Shown here piece by piece: positions 41,382-50,782 of a stretch of 59,561 nt of DNA. How positions within the stretch are numbered: the stretch's first letter is position 1; the number at the start of each line of letters is the position of its first letter. A model generated the notes under the pieces. That model ran no database searches, had not been told where the DNA came from, and was given only the letters and a program-made list of their open reading frames with translations. Source of the stretch: JAHELQ01 sp965603365 (lineage in GTDB: Bacteria; Acidobacteriota; Aminicenantia; UBA2199); NCBI GenBank assembly GCA_965603365.1, contig CBFDCR010000028.1, forward strand, positions 1 to 59,561, given 5' to 3'. A program made the translations under genes and the position numbers.

Positions 41382-42380
41382 ATGATTGACCATCTGGTGG
41401 TGAAAAATTTTAAGTCCATCAAGGAAATAGAGATCGATTGCCGGCGGATCAATCTATTCATCGGTGAGCCCAATACCGGGAAATCCAATATACTTGAGGT
41501 TTTCGGGTTATTGAACTGGTGCGGCAATCCAACCAAACCATTAAACGACTATGTCAGGTTTGAAAGTATCCAGGATCTCTTTTATGATGCCCTGCTGGAT
41601 GATAAAATAGAGATTGTTTTTAAGCACAAGGACCATTACTCTGTTGAGATGGAATTTAGAGGGGATAATTTCAGGATAAAGAGCGAAATGGTTAACGATA
41701 TCACCAACCAACGGAAGTCGAAGCGGGAGCAATCGATCAATTATAACGGTGAAATAATCGATGGAAAACGTATGGCAGAGTTTTCTTTCCTGAAGTATTA
41801 TAAGTTTGTGAAGCAAAATCGTTTTCCCGACAGCGATTCATCCCATCTGCTGGCTCCCCACGGCTCCAATCTGTTTACATTGGTGATGGGAAACAGGAAA
41901 ATCCGGGATATGATGGCCGGTTTTTTTAAGAACTTTAATTTAACCCTGGTGTTGAAGCCCCGGGATCGTACCTTCGAGATTCAAAAGCAGCGGGGCGACC
42001 TGGTATTCAGTTACCCTTACATCTCCACCTCCGACACCTTGCAGCGCATTATCTTCTTTACGATTGCCATGGAATCCAACCAGGAGGTTACCCTGATCTT
42101 CGAGGAACCCGAATCCTTTGCCTTCCCCTACTACACCAAATACCTGGGCGAGCGGATCGCCTTTAACCGTTCCAACCAGTACTTCATCTCCACCCACAAC
42201 CCCTACCTGCTGCTCTCCATCCTGGAGAAAGCGGAAAAAGAGGCGGTCAAAGTATTCATCACCTATTTGCAGGACGATCAGACAAAGGTTAAACCGCTGA
42301 CGAACGAGGAGATCTCCCAATTAATGGATACCGATCCCTTTTTTAATTTAAATGCCTTTATCGAAGAGGAAGATAGATGA
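41382..42380 (+). CDS. AAA-family (AAA_21/OLD-like) ATPase
   Basis: 332 residues; GGGGAGG ribosome site. SMC-like ABC ATPase fold: LVVKNFKSIKEIEIDCRRINLFIGEPNTGKSNILEVFGLL (Walker A GEPNTGKS, about 27-34), a signature-like SDTLQRIIFFTIAM, Walker B VTLIFEEPESFAF (about 235-245) and FISTHNPYLLLSIL (switch His). Such ATPases are paired with a nuclease or Toprim-like partner in OLD/Gabija-like or unnamed defence pairs. The partner here is the 63-codon gene overlapping its stop. No nuclease domain within this protein. Confidence 0.82.
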   Translation: MIDHLVVKNFKSIKEIEIDCRRINLFIGEPNTGKSNILEVFGLLNWCGNPTKPLNDYVRFESIQDLFYDALLDDKIEIVFKHKDHYSVEMEFRGDNFRIKSEMVNDITNQRKSKREQSINYNGEIIDGKRMAEFSFLKYYKFVKQNRFPDSDSSHLLAPHGSNLFTLVMGNRKIRDMMAGFFKNFNLTLVLKPRDRTFEIQKQRGDLVFSYPYISTSDTLQRIIFFTIAMESNQEVTLIFEEPESFAFPYYTKYLGERIAFNRSNQYFISTHNPYLLLSILEKAEKEAVKVFITYLQDDQTKVKPLTNEEISQLMDTDPFFNLNAFIEEEDR

Positions 42381-42568
42381 TTGTGGTGGAGTGCTATGCC
42401 AACGTTGATCCCCCAAATTTTGGTCTCCCCAAAGACCCGGAGGCATTGCACAAGATCTCTCACTATGAAAGAGATCCAAAATTTCATGAATTCCTAAAAA
42501 GGTTCATCGATGCTGACCCGGAGATCAAAACCCTCCGGAAATGGATCACACACACTCTCCAATCATAA
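42377..42568 (+). pseudogene. Shortened partner of the AAA ATPase (probable internal deletion)
   Basis: 63 residues, overlapping the ATPase stop by 4 bases. It begins MIVVECYANVD, an opening I associate with about 180-200-residue partner proteins of such ATPases, and ends with DPEALHKISHYERDPKFHEFL...DPEIKTLRKWI, which resembles their C-terminus. The middle, which would hold the acidic Toprim-like residues, seems to be missing without loss of frame. The memory of that family is the only support, so a genuine small protein remains possible. Confidence 0.5.
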
Positions 42569-42647
42569 AATCAATTGAAAACTTTCTCCCCGATTTTCCC
42601 CTGTTAATAAATCCAACTTTACAAGATCCGTCCCCGCTTCCTCCGAT

Positions 42648-43034
42648 TCAGGTTTCTCCTAAGATCATTTGCAGTTCCGTGAGTTTTGATAATATGATTC
42701 TCTCCATATCGGGGTGTTTCATGAAATTGATGAGCTCTACGTAGCGATCGCTCAGTGGAATCCGGTGGATGCCGCTAATCGCCTCATGTTGAATAAACAT
42801 ATCTCCCTTACCGGTAAGTAGCCAGGTGATATTTAATTTGTAATCATGATTCAGGCGGTACAATAGAATCAAGTTGGGGTATACGGAGCCGCGCTCAATA
42901 TTGGCTATACTCGATTGACTGGTAGAATACCTGTCGGCCAACTCTTTCTGGGAAAGATTGGTGGTGTGCCGTACCTCCCTGAATCTACAGCCTAGCTCTT
43001 TCTTAAACTTTTCTTCATCGATGTGAATTGACAT
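42648..43034 (-). CDS. XRE-family helix-turn-helix regulator
   Basis: 128 residues from MSIHIDEEKFKKELG; the frame is open upstream, but that part belongs to a different gene remnant. HTH at about 8-70: LGCRFREVRHTTNLSQKELADRYSTSQSSIANIERGSVYPNLILLYRL. Then ITWLLTGKGDMFI and a C-terminal region possibly for dimerisation. It binds DNA through the XRE fold; target unknown. No clear ribosome site. It is preceded by a REP-like word (43091-43110) that separates it from the older fragment. Confidence 0.75.
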   Translation of the reverse strand: MSIHIDEEKFKKELGCRFREVRHTTNLSQKELADRYSTSQSSIANIERGSVYPNLILLYRLNHDYKLNITWLLTGKGDMFIQHEAISGIHRIPLSDRYVELINFMKHPDMERIILSKLTELQMILGET

Positions 43035-43090
43035 GAATACACTATATACAATTTTTCTCATAAATTCAAAGGGTTTGATAAAAAAGGAAA

Positions 43091-43110
43091 AAATTTTTGC
43101 CTGTCCCTTT
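43091..43110. repeat. REP-like word at a gene-fragment junction
   Basis: AAATTTTTGCCTGTCCCTTT. Near-identical words occur at 52271-52287 (AATTTTTGCCTATCCCC) and 991-1007, and in reverse at 14437-14450. It sits where the AAA-ATPase-like fragment stops matching its family. Confidence 0.6.
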
Positions 43111-43112
43111 CC

Positions 43113-43243
43113 CAAAATTTCCTCCAGCCACTCGTCCTTTTTTCCCCCTTTGGCCAATCCTTCGAGCCGGTCATCGAAATATTGCAGCAGTTCTTGATGG
43201 GTATACCCCAGCATCACGGCATACTTTTCATCCAGGGTGATAC
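43113..43243 (-). pseudogene. Fragment of an AAA-ATPase-like (PF09820-type) gene, second part
   Basis: Reads RITLDEKYAVMLGYTHQELLQYFDDRLEGLAKGG, which continues the family sequence of the upstream fragment after a one-base frame change near 43243. It loses family similarity soon after AKGG, just before the REP-like word. The family (DUF1703-associated AAA ATPases) normally exceeds 500 residues, so this is clearly a remnant. Confidence 0.7.
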
Positions 43244-43740
43244 GTTAAGGTTGTTTAAGTCCGAAAAAACCGACACCTTTGAAAACTTCAATACGCCGGT
43301 TATAAAAACGAACTTCAGGTATTCATCCAGGCCCTTCAGGGTGGAATAAAAATTCTTTAAAATATCCCTGTTTTGCCTGGCGATCTCCTGATTTTCGACA
43401 AAATCGATGATGGATTTATCGTATTCGTCGATGAGAATCACGATCTTACCCCGGACGGACAATTTTTCTATGAATTCCACAAAGGCCTGCTTGTAATTCC
43501 TGGCCTGACTCAGGCTCAGCCCATACCGGGCGGCCCTCTCATGGATAAATTGCTTGAGGGATTCGCAGTACTCCTGCACCAGCCAATTTTGCTCCTGCAG
43601 TGCTCTCTTTAACACCTCCTGCCACGCTTTTGGCGGTGTGTGTCTGCCGACCGTTACCCCCTGACCGCCATAGCGGGCCGCCGGTTTAATCACCAGCTTC
43701 TCCTGCTGGCCGCGGATAAACTCCGGCAAATCAGATTGTC
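43214..43740 (-). pseudogene. Chimeric fragment: ATP-grasp end joined to AAA-ATPase-like middle
   Basis: The first part, LPEFIRGQQEKLVIKPAARYGGQGVTVG...NWLVQEYC, is the C-terminal section of an ATP-grasp enzyme (Lys and glycine-rich loop that bind ATP). It continues without a stop into LKQFIHERAARYGLSLSQ, GKIVILIDEYDKSIIDFVE and RDILKNFYSTLKGLDEYLKFVFITGVLKFSKVSVFSDLNNLN, which is the PF09820-type AAA-ATPase (Walker B LIDEYDKSI). Two unrelated genes are thus joined at about codon 85. The open frame starts further upstream only by chance; the useful frame begins after a frameshift near 43740. Confidence 0.7.
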
Positions 43741-45071
43741 TGCCCCGAATAGGTGGTTTTGCCCTTAACGATCTTACGGGTCCAGGGGATATATTTACGA
43801 ATCGCCTGCTTTTCCCCATGGCTGAACAGAGGGGAATCTGCCTGTTCCGAGAGCAGGGCCAGGTTTAACTTGTTGGACAGCAGGCCGGAGATGGGGCCGT
43901 TAAACAGGCAGAGACGGCGGTCCTGGAACAGCCGGATCATTTCCGGCGGCACCACTCCACCGTACATTTCCATCAGGATATTGATCTTCTGACGGCGATA
44001 ATAGAGAACATCGCCAGCCACTTTCAACTGGTTTAAATCGCAGCAAATCACTTTACCCGCTATCCCCTTTGCCATCTGTATTAACTCCTGGTGAAATAAC
44101 TCATCCAGAGCCGCCTGGAGAGAGTCAACATCAGCCTGGCTGCCGTATTCCGGGAAGGCAATGGCAAGATTGAACTCAGCCGCCGAACCGCTCAGGAAGA
44201 CCTGGGCCGATTGAATGGCATGTCTCAAAAAAATGGACAGTAAATTTTGATCGATGATGGTGATGCCGTGACCCTTTAAAAATTCGCCGATGAGGGGATT
44301 TTGTAGATAAAAGGATTTAAAAAACGGCAGATGCAGCCCTCCCAGATTGGCAGAGATATTCATTTCCAGGCAGCGAAATCCGCCGGCGATCAAATACACC
44401 CCTTTTACCTTCGCCTGTGAGAGGGGGAGGGTTGATTTTTTTAGGGGAACCGGTTCATAGGAAGGAAGCCAGCGCCTTCCCTGCCGATAGGCAGCTTGCC
44501 CCTGGGGGACATCGCTGTGAAACTCGGCCCATAATTGGTCCATCGCTTCCGGCTCATCGTCAACCGAGGGGGGCCTCAGATCGATATCGATGCTGCACAT
44601 CTTTATCTGGCGGTATTCCAGAGGAATAATCTGCACCGCCCCCAGCAGGGTCGCCGACAGCGGGCAGCGTAAATCTCCGCCGCTCACCCCTTGCATGTTG
44701 TTGGTGATCACAAAGACCCGCACCGCAGTCAACCCATCCTGCCGGCCGACGGCCTGGGCCAGGTATAGTAAACTGTAAAAACCCAGGTCCTGGCTGCGCT
44801 CCAGTATCTCCAGGTCTGCCGGGTCAGGCAGGTCGGTAAGATCCGGCCACAGACTCCATAGATGTAAAATGCGAAGGGAGGCGGTTTCGCTTTCTGAAAT
44901 GCCTGCTTCGGAGAGGAGGACATCGTAGTGGGCGGGATCCCGGGGATTCAGGGTCAGGGTGTCGTCGTCGGCCCAGCCAAAATCATCGGCGGCGCGGACA
45001 ATGATCACCCTCTGCCCCTCTCCTTTTAACCGTTCGACGATCCGGCTGCCCCAGCGATTCGGGAATACCAG
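43731..45071 (-). pseudogene. Chimeric fragment: PKS ketoreductase N-part joined to circularly permuted ATP-grasp
   Basis: The first 230 codons correspond to the structural subdomain of a PKS ketoreductase: RIVERLKGEGQRVIIVRAADDF, SLLYLAQAVGRQ, RVFVITNNMQGVSGGD, reaching KGVYLIAGG, where the catalytic Rossmann part should start. It then switches, in frame, to FRCLEMNISANLGGLHLPFFKSFYL and later CLFNGPISGLLSNKLNLALL and KYIPWTRKIVKGKTTYSG, as in circularly permuted ATP-grasp proteins. The frame is continuous with the acyltransferase fragment upstream, interrupted only by a TAG. The catalytic ketoreductase half (Ser, Tyr) is absent. Confidence 0.7.
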
Positions 45072-46337
45072 CTAGACGCACTGGGCCGGCGCTGCCGACT
45101 TAGCCGAAGATGCCAGCGGCTGCTCTTTCCAGGTGGACAGATAAAACCAACGGCAGACTTCATCGGCGGGAATACCCGGCGGTGGAGCGCCTTCAGGCCA
45201 GTAACGTTGGCCCTCGAAGGGATAGGTGGGCAGCGGGATACGGCTCTGCCTTTCAGGTTCATGAAGCCCGGACCAATCTACTTTTCCTCCGTAAAGCCAA
45301 AAGCGGCCGATTTGTTCCAGTATATATCGCCCATCATCGGCAGTTTCCCGGGGATGGCGGATCAGGTTGACGGTTCGATCCTGCGCCTGTTGGTGGGGGT
45401 ATTTATGGACCAGCGTACTCAATGTCCGTCCCGGCCCCACTTCGATAAAAATCGAATCCCTATTTTGCCTTAACTGTTCCAGACCCGCAGAAAAACGGAC
45501 GGTCTGGCGCAGGTGCCTGGCCCAGTAGGCTGGATCCGCGGCTTCGGCCTCAGTGATCCAGGTGCCCGTCAGGTTGGATATATACGGAATTTCAGGCCGG
45601 TTTAACCGCATCTCGCCCACTTTGCTTTCAAACTCGGCCAGTATCGGTTCCATCATGACGGAGTGAAAGGCATGGGATGTGTGCAGCCGACCACACTCAA
45701 ATCCCCTCTCGGTCAGGCGTTTGATCTGCGCTTCCACGGCCTTGGGGGAACCGGAAACGACGCAGAGCTGCGGGGTGTTGGCCGCGACCAGCGATACCCC
45801 TTCCAGCAGCAGGGGCTCTAATTCCCGAGCCGAGATCGTGACCCGGTACATGAGGCCGGGGGGCAACTGCTGCATCAGCCTTCCCCGCTGCGCCAACACC
45901 TCTAAGGCATCTTCCAGGGCAAATACCCCGGACAGGCAGGCGGCCACGTATTCGCCGATGCTGTGGCCGATCATGGCAGCCGGTTGGATTCCCCATCCCA
46001 TCAACAACTTTGCCAGGGCGTATTCTATGGCAAAGAGGAGGGGCTGGGCAACTTCGGTGAGATCGATCCCCTCTTGAGGGGGGTATCCTGCCGCCGGGTC
46101 GGGGGAGGGATTGGGATAGAGGCCCCGGCCCATATCGACATACTGCGCCCCCTGGCCGGGAAACATAAACACCGCCGACCGCGCCTGCCCATCGTTCGTA
46201 AAGGTGTGCAGCCTATCGCCACTCCTTACGGTCAGCGCCTCTACCGCTTCCTTTAGATCGGCACATACAAACATGCGGCGGCAGGGTGTGCTGCGGACTG
46301 CATGTCGGCAGTGCCTGCCGGCCGATTCTGTATCCAC
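45072..46337 (-). pseudogene. Fragment of a modular PKS: acyltransferase domain
   Basis: About 420 codons. The AT domain is complete: FMFPGQGAQYVDMGRGLYP, active-site GHSIGEYVAACLSG (about 155), catalytic-His region and HAFHSVMMEP (HAFH predicts malonyl specificity). The post-AT linker follows: YGGKVDWSGLHEPERQSRIPLPTYPFEGQRYWP. The frame ends at a TAG (45072-45074); reading through gives LVFPNRWGSRIVERLKGEG, the natural continuation into the ketoreductase subdomain, so this is a nonsense mutation in an already rearranged gene. No KS or ACP domain is attached. Confidence 0.75.
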
Positions 46338-46903
46338 TTCACATAGGCCTGAAAGGGCGTCTTTTTCGAGATCATCGGCGGCCTGTTATTTAATAAATCG
46401 GCATAGGCATCGAAAAACTCTCTTAAGATGATGGCCTGGCTCCAGCCATCGTACAAGATATGGTGATGACAAATGACCAGGTTGTATACATTGCGGGCCA
46501 TCTTCACTAAAATTACCCGGAAGGGCACGTCCCGAAGGTCAAATTTTTCCCCCTTTTGCCGGTCAATTATTTCAGCTACCAGCCTCGCCCTCTCCTCCTC
46601 CGATTCTTCCGACAGGTCGTGGTAACCGGGCCGCAGTCGGTGTTCTTTCAATACTATCTGTACCGGGTTTTTTACCCGCTGCCAGCAAAAAGAGGTTCGC
46701 AGCATTTCATTGTGGGCAATGACCTCGTTCCAGGCCTGTTCAAAAAAGGGCAAGTTGATCGGTCCGGCAATCTCTATGACGACTTGTACCCGGTATTGTC
46801 GACCACCCTGATCGGCCAGATAATGAAACAGCATGCCCTCCTGCATGGGGGTCAGGGCTACAATATCGGCGATCTGTTTGTTTTCCCGCTTTTTTTCATT
46901 CAT
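46253..46903 (-). pseudogene. 5' part of an NRPS gene: condensation domain N-terminal half
   Basis: Starts MNEKKRENKQIADIVALTPMQEGMLF with a plausible AGGTGA ribosome site, the normal opening of an NRPS protein. Core motifs C1 (LTPMQEGMLFHYL), C2 (NEVIAHNEMLRTSF) and C3 (LVICHHHILYDGWSQAIIL, HHxxxDG intact) are present. Similarity ends near FQAYVKWIQNR, about 190 residues in, where a frameshift and fusion to a PKS acyltransferase occur. It cannot act alone because the C-terminal half of the domain is missing. The 170 bases upstream show no other gene. Confidence 0.75.
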
Positions 46904-47108
46904 CCTATTATTCACCTGAAGAATCACTAAACGCAATTTTGGCCTGGTTGCTATTTCAATCTATTGTATGAGCTTCTCGTTAATCATTATGAGTGCCTTT
47001 AATAGATGGCTCTTTCCGTTCTGACAGCGTTAGCTATATTTTTTATAAATGTACACCTGGAGAGGTAACTATTTTTTACATTACCCCTGTCCCTTCTCTT
47101 CTTCCTGT

Positions 47109-47837
47109 TTAGCGGGTCTGGAACTTCATGGTATAGGCATAGCCCAGTTCCACCTTTGAGCCGGGCGATAGGCCCTGGCGCAGTCTGAAATAGTCAAAAT
47201 CGTACACCAACTGGTAGAGCCGGTAGGTATTCCGGGGTCTAAAAATATTGGCCGGCACATTCACCGTGGTACCGGTCACGATCTGCTGGAAGATAATCTG
47301 GTTGTTGCTGGTATCGTAAATGCGCATCTGGCTCTTCTTGACGGGACCGACAAAGTTCCAGCGGAAGGGAATTGATCGGCCGATACCGATATTCACCAGG
47401 CCGTTGGGCTGGGGGCTGACGTACTGGATCATATTGTCGATCACCACCGTGGCCATCGTTTCTTCCGACAGCATAGGAAGGCTGGTCCCGGGTTTGGGTT
47501 TCAGAGTAATTTTGATGCCCTTGCCTTTGGAGATGGGGAAGGGATAGATATCTTTTTCATAGAGGCCGCCGGGTTTTTCCTGGAGCACCATGCCGTTGAG
47601 TTTCACCACCGCGCCTGTCAGGGGCAGGTTGTTTTTCTTCAATGTGATACTGGCCTCCAGGCCATCCTGGTCCGGGGCCTCTTTATCCATCAGGTGCACC
47701 AGGCCGCCCAGAAGTAAACCGGGCCGCTGGGGGATCGGCACTTTCCCTGGTATTTTCGTTTGCGAAAGGACCGGGCCGGAAAAAAGCAGCAGACCAACCG
47801 CTGCCAATATAACACCTAATTTTGCAAAATTTCTCAT
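47109..47837 (-). CDS. Exported protein of unknown function
   Basis: 242 residues from MRNFAKLGVILAAVGLLLF, chosen because AGGAGGA lies just upstream; the frame is open for 18 more codons. Signal peptide ends near VLSQTK. The mature part is beta-rich: DGLEASITLKKNNLPLTGAVVKLNG suggests an Ig-like or fibronectin-like module, and there is a C-terminal strand-rich half (IPFRWNFVGPVKKSQMRIYD). No family recognised. Probably outer-membrane or periplasmic, from its C-terminal FRLRQGLSPGSKVELGYAYTMKF. Monocistronic. Confidence 0.6.
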   Translation of the reverse strand: MRNFAKLGVILAAVGLLLFSGPVLSQTKIPGKVPIPQRPGLLLGGLVHLMDKEAPDQDGLEASITLKKNNLPLTGAVVKLNGMVLQEKPGGLYEKDIYPFPISKGKGIKITLKPKPGTSLPMLSEETMATVVIDNMIQYVSPQPNGLVNIGIGRSIPFRWNFVGPVKKSQMRIYDTSNNQIIFQQIVTGTTVNVPANIFRPRNTYRLYQLVYDFDYFRLRQGLSPGSKVELGYAYTMKFQTR

Positions 47838-47924
47838 AAAATCCTCCTGCATATGACTTAAATATCCATTCACCCCCAAATATCTCAACATCGAGCAAAA
47901 AATTTTGCCAACTCACCCCCCTGA

Positions 47925-47950
47925 CCCCCCTCTCTTGGGAAGAAGGGGGG
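47925..47950. terminator. GC hairpin between minus-strand genes
   Basis: CCCCCCT (47925-47931), 12-base loop, AGGGGGG (47944-47950). It lies between the aldolase stop and the exported-protein start, so it probably ends the aldolase transcript. No T-run. Confidence 0.45.
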
Positions 47951-47985
47951 ATTTAAAGGGAACTGGGGGATGAGTCGTAATAGCT

Positions 47986-48807
47986 TTACTCTTGCCACTG
48001 GCTGCCCATGGTTTCCAGTTCTGCCAGTTGTTGGTCCGATAAGCCGGAGGGTTCAAAACCGGCGTTTTTGCACATCAGGTAGATCTCAGCCGCCTTGTTG
48101 AGCATGTCGATGATGTCAAAGGTTTCCATCACCTCTTCGCCGGTGGCCAGGATGCCGTGCTTTTCCCACAGCACCACCCGGTGGTGAGCCAGTTTTCGGA
48201 CAGTGGCCCTGGCAATCGCTTCCGAGCCGGGCAGTCGATAGGGCACGATGCCCACGCCCCGGGGCACAAAGATCTTCATCTCCGGGTGCATGGTCCACAG
48301 GATGCGGTTGAGCCGGTCTTCCTGGTTGCGGTCCAGGCAGTGGGTGAGGGCGATCAGGTGGGTGGGGTGGGTGTGGAGAATGACCCGGTGTGACGTTTTT
48401 TTCCGCAGCAAAAAATCGTGGATGGCCAGGTGGCTGGGAAATTCCGAGGTGGGTTCAATATGGGGGTCTGCCCCGGCTCCCCAGATCACCCGGTAACCTT
48501 TCAAGTCCCGGGCAATCTGCAGGATGCAGCCGTTGCCTTCGGGCTGGCGGGCCATATCACGCATCCGTTTACCGGTGCCGGTGATAAAAAAACTGCCGCC
48601 CGCCAAACGGGGATACCGGATATCGGCGGTATGAAAGGGATAATCCCCCAGATCCTCTATTTCATCACGAAAATATTGGCTGACGTTTACGGAAATATTG
48701 CCGCCGTTGCGCTCGGCCCAGGCCCTCTGCCAGAAATAACCGGCCACCCCGGTAATGTCGTCTAACAACCGCACCAAATCAGGATTTCCAATCTCGATAC
48801 TCTTCAT
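47986..48807 (-). CDS. Class II aldolase, rhamnulose-1-phosphate aldolase-like
   Basis: 273 residues. Class II aldolase/adducin pattern as in RhaD: AERNGGNISVNVS (phosphate site), FFITGTGKRMRDM, PTSEFPSHLAIHDFLL (catalytic Glu), VILHTHPTHLIALTH (zinc His-x-His) and VVLWEKHGILATGE (third His). Length matches RhaD (about 274). It would cleave rhamnulose-1-phosphate to dihydroxyacetone phosphate and lactaldehyde, or act on a related sugar phosphate. No other rhamnose genes nearby; the FGGY kinase at 28.9 kb is a distant candidate partner. Upstream (48808-48964) is AT-rich and holds the promoter region of the divergent subtilase. Confidence 0.85.
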   Translation of the reverse strand: MKSIEIGNPDLVRLLDDITGVAGYFWQRAWAERNGGNISVNVSQYFRDEIEDLGDYPFHTADIRYPRLAGGSFFITGTGKRMRDMARQPEGNGCILQIARDLKGYRVIWGAGADPHIEPTSEFPSHLAIHDFLLRKKTSHRVILHTHPTHLIALTHCLDRNQEDRLNRILWTMHPEMKIFVPRGVGIVPYRLPGSEAIARATVRKLAHHRVVLWEKHGILATGEEVMETFDIIDMLNKAAEIYLMCKNAGFEPSGLSDQQLAELETMGSQWQE

Positions 48808-48964
48808 TGTTCTGCTTACCTTACTTTGATTTAAGTATTATAGAACAAAAAAGCCAATAGTCAACAATCCCATCAATGCAAATAGAGATAAAAATTATCC
48901 ATATTTAAATTATTATGATATAATAGAAATTTCAAATTTTGAATTCTTAAACATTGGAGGTACG

Positions 48965-50782
48965 ATGACAATGCCCATGAATAAAAAATCAATAATATGG
49001 TTTTCGGTATTGTTTATAGTCATTTCAACCGCTCATGTTGCCGGTTTGCAGAGGGGAGCACCCGCAGCGCCCCAAAACAATGACTTACTGCAAATTGCCC
49101 GCAGCCAGGGATCGGTCAATATCATCGTGAAGATAGACGTGCCGGGTATCGGAGAACTGACGGCCTATTCCAATCGCTTCAAAACGGGAGTAGCCGACAT
49201 GGCCGCGGTCCAGGCCGCGGTGGATGCAGATTTGGAGCTGGAGCAGGTCATCTCAACCGTCACCCAGAATGTCCTGTACCAGTTGAACGGCACAGCTTAC
49301 GACATCCACCATACGTTTTCCAGCCTGCCTTTCCTGGCACTGGAGGTCTCTCCGGCGGCACTAAAAAGGCTGGAAAACATGTCGGAAGTCATCCACATCA
49401 GCGAAGACAAGCCCATGCCTCTGCCAGACTATTCCAGGATGGAATCGACAGATTCCGGTATCGATGCGCCGCAATTAGACCGGTCCCGCAAAATTGTGGG
49501 CGCAGAAACCGCCTGGGGTCTGGGCTTCACCGGCAATGGTTGGTACGTGGCCATTCTGGATACCGGCATCCGCAAGAGCCACGAGGCATTTACGGGCAAA
49601 AGTATCAAGGAAGCCTGTTTTTCCTTGCGGAGGGACTGCCCCAACGGCCAGTACCAGATGGCCGGTGCCGGAGCGGCCGCGCATTATGAATCCGAATATT
49701 ACGGCTTCGGTCACGGCAGCCATGTCTCCTGTATTGCCGCCGGCAACAATCACGACAGTGTGTTCGGCATTGCCAAAGATGCCGGCATCATCGCCATCCA
49801 GGTCTTCTCCCGGTTCTCGCAAGCGGAGTGCCAGAATTACGGTATCGGCAGCCCCTGTGTGTTGAGTTATAACTCCGACCAGTTGAAGGGACTGGAGTAT
49901 CTCTACTCGATCCGCAATCAATATAACATCGCGGCCGCCAATTTGAGCCTGGGCGGTGAAGAGGGCTATGCCAGCGCGGCAGCCTGTGATGCTGACAACG
50001 GATCGGTCAAGACCGCCGTCGATAACCTCCGGGCCGTGGGCATTGCCACGGCGATTGCCGCGGGAAACTCCGGTTTTTGCACTCAAATCGCGGCCCCCGC
50101 CTGCATCTCTTCGGCCATTGCCGTGGGCGCAACCGATAAGAGCGACCGGGAGGCCAGCTTCAGCAACTGGCAGATCGATATGCTGGATCTGTTGGCACCG
50201 GGAGTCAGTATCCGGGCAGCCACGGCTAACAGCGATACCAGTTATGCCAGTTGGGGCGGTACGTCAATGGCCACTCCCCATGTCGCCGGTGCCTGGGCCC
50301 TTGTCAAACAATTTTCCAACTTAGATGTCTCCGCTGTTTTAACGGCCCTGAAGGATTCTCCAACCAGGATCACCACCAGGTGCGGAACCGGTGAACAGGG
50401 ACCCCGGCTCGATGTAGGCTACTCGCTGCAGGGTCTGCTCACCGTTGCCCCTCCCTCCAACTTCTCAGGTGAACAAAAGCAGAACCGCTCCTTTTTGCAA
50501 ACCGAATATATCAATATCCTGGCCTGGGAGCCCAACGAACTGAACAAGAATAAAACCATCGTGGAGTATCGGCTCTATCTGGTGGACGAAAACGACTCTT
50601 CGAAACTTAACTTCCTGGCAAAGGCGGACGGCAGCAGCTTCACCTACTCCCACCGCAAGGCAGAGAAGAAGAAAGAAATTACCTATGCCATCACGGCTGT
50701 AACCGACGAGGCAGAAGAGAGCCTGCCTGCCCGTTTCACCCTCGAATTCGGTTACACCCAGGATAGTGCTTTTTTTGAATGA
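48965..50782 (+). CDS. Secreted subtilisin-family (S8) serine protease
   Basis: 605 residues; GGAGG four bases before the ATG (a second ATG at 48971 has better spacing). Signal peptide to about residue 27. Inhibitor-I9-like prodomain (about 50-160: VNIIVKIDVPG, PFLALEVSPAALKRLENM, VIHISEDKP). Triad: Asp in VAILDTGIRKSH (about 200), His in GFGHGSHVSCIAAG (about 250) and Ser in GGTSMATPHVAGAW (about 433). Several paired cysteines (EACFSLRRDCPNG, AECQNYGIGSPC). The C-terminal 100 residues form a fibronectin-III-like domain. Its stop overlaps the heptose kinase start (ATGA), an unusual coupling of a secreted protease to LPS precursor synthesis. A TATAAT is at about 48918. Confidence 0.9.
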   Translation: MTMPMNKKSIIWFSVLFIVISTAHVAGLQRGAPAAPQNNDLLQIARSQGSVNIIVKIDVPGIGELTAYSNRFKTGVADMAAVQAAVDADLELEQVISTVTQNVLYQLNGTAYDIHHTFSSLPFLALEVSPAALKRLENMSEVIHISEDKPMPLPDYSRMESTDSGIDAPQLDRSRKIVGAETAWGLGFTGNGWYVAILDTGIRKSHEAFTGKSIKEACFSLRRDCPNGQYQMAGAGAAAHYESEYYGFGHGSHVSCIAAGNNHDSVFGIAKDAGIIAIQVFSRFSQAECQNYGIGSPCVLSYNSDQLKGLEYLYSIRNQYNIAAANLSLGGEEGYASAAACDADNGSVKTAVDNLRAVGIATAIAAGNSGFCTQIAAPACISSAIAVGATDKSDREASFSNWQIDMLDLLAPGVSIRAATANSDTSYASWGGTSMATPHVAGAWALVKQFSNLDVSAVLTALKDSPTRITTRCGTGEQGPRLDVGYSLQGLLTVAPPSNFSGEQKQNRSFLQTEYINILAWEPNELNKNKTIVEYRLYLVDENDSSKLNFLAKADGSSFTYSHRKAEKKKEITYAITAVTDEAEESLPARFTLEFGYTQDSAFFE

